Assembly: GCA_934561055.1 (NCBI GenBank)
Contig: CAKTFN010000008.1
Location: 1-64,000 of the forward strand
Direction: 5' to 3'
Length of the DNA stretch: 64,000 bases
From: an uncultured Eubacteriales bacterium
GTDB lineage: Bacteria; Bacillota; Clostridia; Oscillospirales; Acutalibacteraceae
Part shown: one piece after another, positions 57,115 through 64,000 of the stretch
Layout of the letters: the number at the start of each line of letters is the position of its first letter
Position numbering within the stretch: the first letter of the stretch is position 1
Position numbers and translations under genes: made by a program
Notes under the pieces: generated by a model
Told to the model about the DNA's origin: nothing
The model's database searches: none
Seen by the model: only the letters and a program-made list of their open reading frames with translations

Positions 57115-58578
57115 TCAGTCAAACGCTCTGAGCGTTTGAGCGTTAAAGTCCGAAACCATGAACTGCGGATATTTTGCGTTTGAGCCGGCTTTGCAGTCTC
57201 CGGTGTTTGAAAGAAGATACATGACAAAATCACTGTACTCGGTGCCGTATGACGAGGCAACATGAGGAGCGTTTTTAATCATATAAGTATATTCCGGAAG
57301 AATTGCCGTTGAAAGGTCAACGCAGTTGTCCGGAGAAAGAAGAGCGGGATTTGCGGCTTTGTAATCATCACCGAGCGTCTTTCCGAATTTTGAAACCGTT
57401 GCAAAGCCCGAAGTGTTGTAAGCTTCAAGAATCGTGTCTCCCGAAAAGTCCGAAGAAACGCAGAACGGAGTGACCGGTGAGCCGTAATTTGAAACAACGT
57501 TGATTTTTACGCCGTTGTTGATCATCTCTTTCAAAAGGGCGGTTCGGTTTTTCATCATGTTTTGAAGTGCGTCGGTTCTTTTGAGAAGAACCGGGGAGGC
57601 TTTTTCTCTTGAACCGAAAACAAAGTTGATCGCTTCTTCGTAATCGTCGGCGCAGACGAGCCCCCAAAGAGTCGGAGAATTTCCGAAAACCGGCTTGAGA
57701 ACGCGGGAGTAAATGTCGTCTTTCCTGAACTCGAGAATGTAATCCGTGAGTTTTGTGAATTCATTGAGCAGTCCCGTTTTGTAAAGAACGTTCATTGAAA
57801 ACTTTCCGAGTGCGTTTGCGCTTCCGTTTGAAAGGTAGTTATAAATGTTTTCGGCCGTAATTTGAAGCTTTCCCGTGAGAACGTCGCAGGCAACCTGAGC
57901 GCCGCAGAACGTTGAGGAGAGAAAAATGCAGCGACCGATGTTTTCATAGCCGTATTTTGAAAGGTAAGCCATTGTCATAATGCCACCCATGCTTGCACAG
58001 ACGATGTTGACTTTTTTGCTGCCGGTGTTTTTGATTGCAAGCTTAACGGCAGCGTTGATTTGATCCGCAACGACGAAGGGGTCGATTCTCCAGTCGTAGT
58101 TGACATAGTAAACGTGATTTTTTTTATATGATTCAAGTGCGGTACGGACGAGGCCGACCTCGTTGCCTTCTCCTTCAAAAAGTTCCGGATAATGATCGGC
58201 GCTGAGGGAGTAATCTCTCATTCCGGTGTTGTATACCGGATCGCCGTTTTCGTCCATCGAGTTGTATTTGAGAACGTTGTATACGCAGTCGAGAACCGTG
58301 TCGATTGCGGCGTCCTTATCCCGTTTCACAAAAAGGCGGAAAAGAGCTTTTACCGCTGCCGGTGCAATTGTTTTGACGCTGAAATCGTTGACGGGCTTTT
58401 CGTCTTTTGTGTTCGGGTCAACTTTGACGTTCATGAAGTCCATTCCGCGAACCAAAACCATAGGGTCGTTTTCGGTGACTGTTTCAGAGACTTCGGTTTC
58501 TGCGGCGAAGGCATAAACCGAACATGAAAAAATCATGACGAGCGCAAGAAAGAGGCTGAGTGTTTTTTTGAATTTCAT
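57115..58578 (-). CDS. Secreted LCAT-like alpha/beta hydrolase
   Basis: A 487-residue exported hydrolase. A signal peptide (residues 1-24, ending near VYAFAAE) precedes an alpha/beta-hydrolase domain of the lecithin:cholesterol-acyltransferase type. VNYDWRIDPFVVADQI matches the family block ahead of the nucleophile elbow CASMGG (Ser near residue 186). The C-terminal half is less conserved; AILPEYTYMIKNAPHVASSYGTE probably contains the catalytic His. It may deacylate or transfer acyl chains of lipids outside the cell; substrate unknown. The ATG at 58578 is preceded by AAAAGGAGAG; the frame is open 35 codons upstream without a site. Confidence 0.82.
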   Translation of the reverse strand: MKFKKTLSLFLALVMIFSCSVYAFAAETEVSETVTENDPMVLVRGMDFMNVKVDPNTKDEKPVNDFSVKTIAPAAVKALFRLFVKRDKDAAIDTVLDCVYNVLKYNSMDENGDPVYNTGMRDYSLSADHYPELFEGEGNEVGLVRTALESYKKNHVYYVNYDWRIDPFVVADQINAAVKLAIKNTGSKKVNIVCASMGGIMTMAYLSKYGYENIGRCIFLSSTFCGAQVACDVLTGKLQITAENIYNYLSNGSANALGKFSMNVLYKTGLLNEFTKLTDYILEFRKDDIYSRVLKPVFGNSPTLWGLVCADDYEEAINFVFGSREKASPVLLKRTDALQNMMKNRTALLKEMINNGVKINVVSNYGSPVTPFCVSSDFSGDTILEAYNTSGFATVSKFGKTLGDDYKAANPALLSPDNCVDLSTAILPEYTYMIKNAPHVASSYGTEYSDFVMYLLSNTGDCKAGSNAKYPQFMVSDFNAQTLRAFD

Positions 58579-58686
58579 CGTATTCTCTCCTTTTGAAAAT
58601 CTGTTGCGGCAGAAAAAGTCATGCCGAAGGTTAAAATCTTTCCGAAAAGAATCGAAACAAATGTCGCTTTTCGTCGGACGCAAAAA

Positions 58687-58715
58687 ATTATATCACACAA
58701 TTCCTAAAAAATCAA
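58687..58715 (-). promoter_or_regulatory. Promoter of the LCAT-like gene
   Basis: On the minus strand TTGATT (58710-58715) and TATAAT (58687-58692) are 17 bp apart. The leader is about 100 nt. Confidence 0.65.
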
Positions 58716-58795
58716 ACAAACAAAGGAGAAAATCTGTTAAAAATAATGAGAAACAATAAGAGCGGGAGAAAAGTTATTTGAGCGGTGTTTTTCGG

Positions 58796-58825
58796 TTTGC
58801 ATTTTCTTTTAATATGTGATATCAT
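58796..58825 (+). promoter_or_regulatory. Probable promoter of DUF1934-argS
   Basis: TTTGCA (58796-58801) and TATCAT (58820-58825) are 18 bp apart, about 38 bp ahead of the start codon. The leader is too short for a T-box, so argS is not under tRNA-dependent attenuation here. Confidence 0.45.
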
Positions 58826-58862
58826 AGATAAGAATATTTTCTCGTAAAGGAGACTTTCTGCT

Positions 58863-59294
58863 TTGAAAGAAAACTATCTTATTACGCTTCACACCGTTCA
58901 GGATACCGAAGGCGATAAGGATATTATTGATATGACGGCAAGAGCGTCGCTTAGAGGCGAAGAGGACGATTATTACATCACTTATACCGACGAAGACGGC
59001 GACCTCAAGGGCTGCGTGACAACGCTCCATGTCGAAAACGGAAGCTGCATAACAATCAGCCGTGACGGAAGCTACAATTCGCATATGATCGTTGAAAAAA
59101 ACGTTCGCCATATTTCTCACCACACAACGCCTTACGGCTCTTTTTCGCTCGGAGTCAGCGCACTGAAAATCAATTCAAAAATGAAAAAGAGCGGCGGAAC
59201 GCTTGATTTTAAATATTGCACCGATATTGATATGCATCCGCTCGGTGAAATCGAATTCAATATCAGACTCGAAGAAAGACTTCCGAATGCCTGA
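58863..59294 (+). CDS. DUF1934 (YwiB-like) protein
   Basis: A 143-residue protein of the DUF1934 family, expected to fold as a calycin-like beta-barrel. The HHTTPYGSFSLGVSALKINSK and GGTLDFKY blocks are typical. Function is unknown, but the gene is very often directly upstream of argS, as ywiB is in Bacillus. The start is a TTG at 58863 with AAAGGAGAC ahead. The gap to argS is 18 bp. Confidence 0.87.
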   Translation: MKENYLITLHTVQDTEGDKDIIDMTARASLRGEEDDYYITYTDEDGDLKGCVTTLHVENGSCITISRDGSYNSHMIVEKNVRHISHHTTPYGSFSLGVSALKINSKMKKSGGTLDFKYCTDIDMHPLGEIEFNIRLEERLPNA

Positions 59295-59312
59295 CGGGAG
59301 GGGAAAGGATAT

Positions 59313-61064
59313 ATGACAATGAAACTTACAACAGAAAAAGCGCAGGAGCAGATAAGCTCACTTATAAAAAACGCAATAAACGAAGCGATTAAATCCGGAG
59401 ATTTTCCCGAAGCCGAAAGCGCCGACTTCAAAATCGAGGTTCCGGCAGACAAGGCGAACGGTGATTTTTCCGTCAATGCGGCAATGGTGAACGCAAGAAC
59501 GTTCCGCCTTCCTCCGAGGAAGATTGCACAAACGATTGTTTCCTTCGTTTCGCTCGACGGAACATACTTTGAAAAAATCGAAGTTGCGGGTCCGGGATTC
59601 ATCAATTTTTATCTCGGAGACAGATACTATGCCGACGTCCTTCTTGACATCAAAAAGCTCGGCGAAGATTACGGAAAAAGCGACTTCGGAAAGGGCAAAA
59701 AAATCAACGTTGAATTCGTTTCCGCAAATCCGACCGGACCTATGCACATGGGCAACGCAAGAGGCGGTGCGCTCGGAGACTGCCTTGCCGCCGTTCTGGA
59801 ATATGCCGGCTATAACGTAAGCCGTGAATTTTATGTCAACGATGCCGGAAACCAGATTGCAAAATTCGCCCTTTCTCTCGATGTCAGATATCGGCAGATT
59901 TTCAAAGGCGAGGACAGCGTTGTTCTTCCCGAGGACAGTTATCACGGTGCGGATATCACGGAACGCGCAAAGGAATTCGCCGCTCTTTACGGCGACAGCT
60001 ACCTTGAAAAAAGCGAAGAGGAAAGAAGGAAGGCTCTTGTTGACTTTGCTCTTCCGAAGAACATCGAAAACATGAAAAAGGCGATGGAAAAATATCGCAT
60101 CAAATATGACACATGGTTCAGCGAACTCACACTTCACAACGGCGGCGAGCTTCGGGAAACGATTGACCTTCTCAAAGAGCGCGGATATACCTACGAAAAG
60201 GACGGCGCTCTCTGGTATAAAAACATTGAGGTTCAAACCGAAATGCTCAAAGAGCAGGGAAAGAGTCCGGAGTATATCGAAAAGCTTGAACTCAAAGACG
60301 ACGTTCTCATCCGTGCGAACGGAAACCCGACTTATTTTGCCGCTGACATTGCATATCACAGAAACAAGCTTCAAAAAAGAGGCTTCGACAAGGCGATTGA
60401 CGTTTGGGGCGCCGATCACCACGGTCATATCGCAAGAATGAAGGGTGCAATGAGGGCGGTCGGAATCGACGAAAACCGTCTTGACGTTCTTCTCATGCAG
60501 CTCGTTCGCCTCATGAGCGACGGAAACGTTGTGAGAATGTCAAAAAGAACGGGCAACGCAATCACACTCGTTGACCTTCTTGAAGAGGTTCCGATTGACG
60601 CAGTCCGTTTCATGTTTAACCTTCAGGAACCCGGCTCGGTGATGGATTTTGACCTTGACCTTGCCGTGAAGCAAAGCTCGCAGAACCCGGTTTATTACTG
60701 CCAGTATGCTCACGCAAGAATTTGCAGCATTCTTTCAAAGCTTGCGTCCGAAGGAAAAACCGTTTGCGATTGCACCGAAGCTCAGCTTGAACAGCTCAAA
60801 GAACCGGAGGAACGCGCGCTGATTACTCATCTTGCGGCTCTTCCCGGCGTAATCGTCAGTGCGGCGAAAAACTATGATCCGGCGAAGGTTACCCATTACG
60901 CAATCGAACTTGCAACCTTTTTCCATAAATATTACAATGCCTGCCGGGTCAACGTTGACAACGAAGAACTGATGAAGCCAAGAGTTTTCCTTTGCGTTTG
61001 CGTCAGAGACACGATGAAAAACGTTCTTACTCTTCTCAAGGTTGACGCTCCGGAAAGAATGTAA
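59313..61064 (+). CDS. argS: Arginine-tRNA ligase
   Basis: A 583-residue class I aminoacyl-tRNA synthetase charging tRNA-Arg. It has the N-terminal Add-1 tRNA-binding domain (residues 1-110), the HIGH-type signature in NPTGPMHMGNARGG, the ADHHGHIARM block, the KMSKS-equivalent RMSKRTGN and the C-terminal anticodon-binding DALR domain (from about 470). GGGGAAAGG precedes the ATG; a second ATG follows two codons later. No clear terminator follows. Confidence 0.97.
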   Translation: MTMKLTTEKAQEQISSLIKNAINEAIKSGDFPEAESADFKIEVPADKANGDFSVNAAMVNARTFRLPPRKIAQTIVSFVSLDGTYFEKIEVAGPGFINFYLGDRYYADVLLDIKKLGEDYGKSDFGKGKKINVEFVSANPTGPMHMGNARGGALGDCLAAVLEYAGYNVSREFYVNDAGNQIAKFALSLDVRYRQIFKGEDSVVLPEDSYHGADITERAKEFAALYGDSYLEKSEEERRKALVDFALPKNIENMKKAMEKYRIKYDTWFSELTLHNGGELRETIDLLKERGYTYEKDGALWYKNIEVQTEMLKEQGKSPEYIEKLELKDDVLIRANGNPTYFAADIAYHRNKLQKRGFDKAIDVWGADHHGHIARMKGAMRAVGIDENRLDVLLMQLVRLMSDGNVVRMSKRTGNAITLVDLLEEVPIDAVRFMFNLQEPGSVMDFDLDLAVKQSSQNPVYYCQYAHARICSILSKLASEGKTVCDCTEAQLEQLKEPEERALITHLAALPGVIVSAAKNYDPAKVTHYAIELATFFHKYYNACRVNVDNEELMKPRVFLCVCVRDTMKNVLTLLKVDAPERM

Positions 61065-61125
61065 AAAACGATTTGAATATTTTGAGTAAAAATTCAAAAA
61101 ATATTAATAACTTTACGCTGTTTTT

Positions 61126-61141
61126 GTTATAAATTTATAAC
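61126..61141. promoter_or_regulatory. 16-bp perfect palindrome upstream of the response regulator
   Basis: GTTATAAATTTATAAC is a perfect inverted repeat 74 bp ahead of the response regulator start codon. It could be an operator, perhaps for autoregulation. OmpR-type regulators usually bind direct repeats, so another factor is possible. Confidence 0.4.
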
Positions 61142-61214
61142 ATAATAACTTGATTTAAGGTTTGGTCTTTAAAATTATATAAAGATTAACCTTACAGATA
61201 CGGGAGGAAATAAA

Positions 61215-61904
61215 ATGAGCGCTGAAAAAATCCTTGTTGTTGATGATGACCTTAACATTTGTGAGCTCTTGAGACTTTATCTTGAAAAAGAGGAATACAC
61301 CGTTGTAATTGCGAATGACGGTGCTTCCGCCGTTTCAACTTTCAATGCCGAAAGTCCGGCGCTCGTTTTGCTTGATATCATGCTTCCGAAACTTGACGGC
61401 TGGCAGGTTTGCCGCGAAATCAGAAAGTTTTCCGAAGTTCCGATTATTATGCTCACCGCAAAGGGCGAGGTTTTTGACCGTGTTCTCGGTCTTGAACTCG
61501 GTGCGGACGATTACGTTGTTAAGCCGTTCGACGCAAAAGAAGTTGTTGCACGAATCAAGGCGGTTCTTCGCCGTTCGGCTTCAAGCATGGCCGATGAGGT
61601 CAAGGAAGTTCATTACGACAAGCTTTCAATCAATCTTACGAACTACGAACTGCGTGTTAACGGCGTTCAGGTTGACACTCCGCCGAAAGAGATGGAACTC
61701 ATTTTCCACCTTGCAAAGAACCCGAACAGGGTCTTTACCCGTGATCAGCTCCTTGACGAAGTTTGGGGCTTTGATTATTACGGCGATTCGAGAACCGTTG
61801 ACGTTCATATCAAACGTCTTCGTGAAAAGCTTGACGGTGTTTCCGATAAGTGGGAGCTTCGCACCGTCTGGGGTGTCGGATATAAATTTGAAACCAAGGA
61901 ATGA
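61215..61904 (+). CDS. OmpR/PhoB-family response regulator
   Basis: A 229-residue two-component regulator. The receiver domain has the acidic pair in VVDDDLNI, the phospho-acceptor Asp in LLDIMLPKLDG (near residue 54), and Lys in DDYVVKPFD. The C-terminal winged-helix DNA-binding domain ends in DSRTVDVHIKRLREKL and TVWGVGYKF. ACGGGAGGAA precedes the ATG. It is paired with the histidine kinase 69 bp downstream, with a hairpin between them. Signal and targets are unknown. Confidence 0.95.
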   Translation: MSAEKILVVDDDLNICELLRLYLEKEEYTVVIANDGASAVSTFNAESPALVLLDIMLPKLDGWQVCREIRKFSEVPIIMLTAKGEVFDRVLGLELGADDYVVKPFDAKEVVARIKAVLRRSASSMADEVKEVHYDKLSINLTNYELRVNGVQVDTPPKEMELIFHLAKNPNRVFTRDQLLDEVWGFDYYGDSRTVDVHIKRLREKLDGVSDKWELRTVWGVGYKFETKE

Positions 61905-61917
61905 TAAAACATTTTTT

Positions 61918-61954
61918 CAGACACTGCCTCAAAAAGCAGTGTCTGAACGTTTTT
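61918..61954 (+). terminator. Hairpin between response regulator and kinase genes
   Basis: CAGACACTGC pairs perfectly with GCAGTGTCTG around CTCAAAAA. The T tract (AACGTTTTT) starts 4 nt after the stem, so termination is probably partial and would keep kinase levels below regulator levels. Confidence 0.65.
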
Positions 61955-61973
61955 GTGAAAGGAGAGAAAAACG

Positions 61974-63461
61974 TTGAAAAAAGTGACGAGAAAAAAGAAA
62001 AAACCGATTTATAAAAGAAGTACGATTTTTCGTAGATATTTTGCTTTTGCCGCTTTGATAGTTCTCGTCTGTATGGTCGTTCTCGGACTTGTCATGGCAA
62101 TTTTTGTCTCAAGCCAGTGGTGGAACGATAAGACGGATACGCTCGTCGGAAACGCAAAAAATATAATTGCCGTTGCAAAGGAATACCACCTTTCCGACAA
62201 GAGTGAGGCCGAGCATACAAAAAAGCTTCTCAGCAGCACGCTTAAAACGATGTCCGACGCAACAAAGTCCGATTATTTTATCACGGACAAAGAAGGAAAT
62301 ATCCTTATTTGCGAAAACTCGGTCAACGGGTCGTGCGCCGAACACGGAAAAATGAAAATCACCGAAGATTATATGAAAAGGGCGCTTAACAACGGTTTCA
62401 CAAAATATGTTTCGGATGATGTTTTCGGTCGGGGACAGTTTGTTGTTGCCGTTCCGATTCCGGACGACGTTTCCGGCGGACGGAGCATCGGCGCCGTTTT
62501 TGCCGTTGAAAATGCGGTTGAAGGTCTTTTGCCGTATATTCTCGGAATTCTGAATGTCTTTTTCTTCACGACGATAATTCTTCTCGGAATAAGCTCTCTT
62601 GTCATTTATCAGCTTTGCAAGGGCATTGCCGTTCCTCTTGAGGAGATGGAGGAGGTCACAAAGCACTTTGCGAAGGGCGAGTTTGAGCATAGGGCGAACG
62701 AGAATTACAAGCGCGGCTTCTTCAGCACCTTTGCCGCCGCACTCAACAAGATGGCCGATGAACTTGCGGTGAACGAGGAAGCGCAAAAAAGCTTCATTGC
62801 AAACGTTTCCCATGAGCTTAAAACACCGATGACAACAATCGGCGGCTTCATTGACGGAATTCTTGACGGAACAATCCCCGAAAACCAGCAGAGAAGATAT
62901 CTTCAAACCGTTTCAACCGAAGTGAAACGCCTTGCGAGAATCGTTGTTTCAATGCTCAATCTTTCAAAAATCGAGGCGGGCGAGGTTTCGCTTTCGCCTG
63001 TTGAGTATGACATTTCAAAGCAGGTTTTTGAAACGCTTCTGAGCTTTGAAAGGCGAATTGACGAAAAGAACATTTCAATCGAAGGCTTTGAGGACATGAC
63101 TCCCGTTGTCGCTTATGCGGACAGAGACCTTGTTCAGCAGGTCATATATAACCTTTTCGACAACGCCGTTAAGTTCACTCCGGAAAACGGAACGATAACC
63201 GTTTTTGTGAACGATACCGAAAACGAGACTTGCGTAACGATTCGCAACACGGGCGTGAGCGTTTCAAACGACGAAATTTCAAGAATTTTTGAACGCTTCT
63301 ATAAGGTTGACAAGTCAAGAAGCTTTGACGTCAAGGGCGTCGGCCTCGGACTTTATATCGTTAAGACGATAATCAATATGCATGACGGAGAAATTTCGGC
63401 CTGCAGCAAGGAAGATGAATACACCGAATTTTCCTTCAAACTTCCGTTGAAGGAAAGCTGA
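61974..63461 (+). CDS. Sensor histidine kinase
   Basis: A 495-residue membrane sensor kinase with two transmembrane helices (about residues 18-42 and 185-210) flanking an extracytoplasmic domain of about 140 residues. A HAMP domain (about 212-265), the HisKA box FIANVSHELKTPMT (His near 278) and an ATPase domain with NLFDNAVKFTP and VGLGLYIVKTI follow. The sensor domain has a Cys pair (LICENSVNGSCAEHG) that might form a disulfide. It starts at TTG 61974 with AAAGGAGAG ahead. It phosphorylates the adjacent OmpR-type regulator. Confidence 0.93.
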   Translation: MKKVTRKKKKPIYKRSTIFRRYFAFAALIVLVCMVVLGLVMAIFVSSQWWNDKTDTLVGNAKNIIAVAKEYHLSDKSEAEHTKKLLSSTLKTMSDATKSDYFITDKEGNILICENSVNGSCAEHGKMKITEDYMKRALNNGFTKYVSDDVFGRGQFVVAVPIPDDVSGGRSIGAVFAVENAVEGLLPYILGILNVFFFTTIILLGISSLVIYQLCKGIAVPLEEMEEVTKHFAKGEFEHRANENYKRGFFSTFAAALNKMADELAVNEEAQKSFIANVSHELKTPMTTIGGFIDGILDGTIPENQQRRYLQTVSTEVKRLARIVVSMLNLSKIEAGEVSLSPVEYDISKQVFETLLSFERRIDEKNISIEGFEDMTPVVAYADRDLVQQVIYNLFDNAVKFTPENGTITVFVNDTENETCVTIRNTGVSVSNDEISRIFERFYKVDKSRSFDVKGVGLGLYIVKTIINMHDGEISACSKEDEYTEFSFKLPLKES

Positions 63462-63589
63462 CGTTTTTTCGCAGAGTGTTGGTTTTTAAGCAAATTTTAG
63501 TTTTCATTTTAAGTAGGTTTTAGCGAAACGAATTATATTACATTCAATAAAGCAAAAGCTTCTGTTTTATAACGAAAGGAGCAATAAAT

Positions 63590-64000
63590 ATGTCAGATGA
63601 TTTTGAAAACAGAACTAATGAATATGACGCTTTTTCGGGTAATTCAAACGAAAATTCAAAGCCCGAAGAACACGATGAAGAAAGGGTTTTTGAACCTTCG
63701 GCTTCTCCGTTCGGAACCGAAAACGGTGAAAAAACTTCCGCTCCTTCTTCCGAAGAGCCGAAGCCTCAGCCTTCTCAGCCGAATTATACGCCTTACGGTT
63801 ACGGAGCAGGCTCTCAGAATTCTTCTCAGTTTCAGCAGAACAGAAATCCTTATTCGGCTCAGAATCCGCAGAACGGTTTCAATGACGCAAACCGTCCGCC
63901 GTACAGTCGCCCGCAGCAGAACCCTCAGCAAAATCCGCAGTACAGACCTTACGGTTACGCCGGAACAACTCCGCCGACGCAGAATCAGCCGAAAAAGAGC
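63590..64000 (+). CDS. Pro/Gln/Asn-rich N-terminus of a protein cut by the window
   Basis: An open frame from ATG 63590 (GAAAGGAGC ahead) runs to the window edge without a stop, giving at least 137 residues. The visible part is acidic at first (MSDDFENRTNEYDAFSGNS) and then low-complexity, rich in Pro, Gln, Asn, Tyr and Ser (QPNYTPYGYGAGSQ, RPPYSRPQQN). It ends in a basic KKS, possibly just ahead of a membrane helix. Genes in this position behind a two-component pair in Clostridia often encode HtrA-like proteases with such cytoplasmic tails. That identity is inference; the catalytic part lies outside the window. Confidence 0.7.
   Translation, partial: MSDDFENRTNEYDAFSGNSNENSKPEEHDEERVFEPSASPFGTENGEKTSAPSSEEPKPQPSQPNYTPYGYGAGSQNSSQFQQNRNPYSAQNPQNGFNDANRPPYSRPQQNPQQNPQYRPYGYAGTTPPTQNQPKKS

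Noticed and set aside
59358..60428. 356-codon minus-strand open frame opposite argS
   Set aside because: Antisense to the core of argS; same codon-bias explanation, no recognisable domain.
1..64000. Prophage, insertion sequence, tRNA or rRNA genes
   Set aside because: I searched by eye for integrases, transposases, tRNA cloverleaf ends (GGTTCGAATCC-type arms) and rRNA segments and found none I can support.

Overview
The window is a densely packed chromosomal segment of a low-to-mid GC Gram-positive bacterium of the class Clostridia, most likely in the Oscillospiraceae/Ruminococcaceae neighbourhood. The evidence is the IspH-ribosomal protein S1 fusion, HemZ, the Prp/L27-extension pair, YabP/YabQ sporulation genes, the DUF1934-argS pair, CdaA-CdaR, short glnA next to an ANTAR regulator, strong AAAGGAG ribosome binding sites and frequent TTG/GTG starts. 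I see no rRNA, tRNA, CRISPR array, insertion sequence or prophage. Genus and species cannot be fixed from the sequence alone.

Layout. 1-550 is non-coding and holds an 80-bp direct repeat. 551-9000 is a set of short, independently promoted units: a GH20 hexosaminidase, an MBOAT/SGNH O-acylation pair, a dUTPase-flavodoxin/ferredoxin pair, TspO, a small unknown protein and a DUF2804 protein. 8900-10030 is the L21-Prp-L27 operon with an r-protein leader. 10100-14400 is potABCD (polyamine import), preceded by an unclassified structured leader RNA with a terminator-like hairpin and a candidate leader ORF. 14500-18700 holds a DtxR/MntR-like regulator, a secreted metallophosphatase and an acyltransferase-like/DUF6320 pair. 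18700-31060 is a long co-directional run: recQ, recJ, rel, dtd, an MBL hydrolase, hemZ, a uridine-kinase-like gene, a SpoVB-like flippase and mazG. 31200-33620 continues with the Bacillus-like yab order (HU, rqcP, yabP, yabQ, divIC-like, S1/YabR).

33700-39800 holds a YcxB-like protein, an esterase, a HI0933-type flavoprotein, cmk, plsC and the ispH-rpsA fusion. 39900-45900 holds an amidohydrolase, a DUF3343/cysteine-desulfurase-like pair, cdaA-cdaR (c-di-AMP) and a TauE exporter. 46100-52100 is an envelope region: a class A penicillin-binding protein, ruvX, an ECF sigma factor with a membrane partner, and a membrane protein kinase-like protein whose catalytic loop is altered. 52260-55870 is glnA under an ANTAR-type attenuator, the ANTAR protein gene itself and pyrG. 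The rest holds an EamA transporter, a secreted LCAT-like hydrolase, DUF1934-argS, a two-component system and the start of a proline/glutamine-rich protein cut by the window edge.

The most interesting regulatory signals are (i) the glnA leader, where a hexaloop hairpin with A at position 1 and G at position 4 is mutually exclusive with a terminator and the ANTAR gene lies immediately downstream, and (ii) the unclassified potABCD leader. The most interesting proteins are the kinase-like protein with HRE in place of HRD and the IspH-S1 fusion with a consensus internal ribosome binding site at the domain junction.
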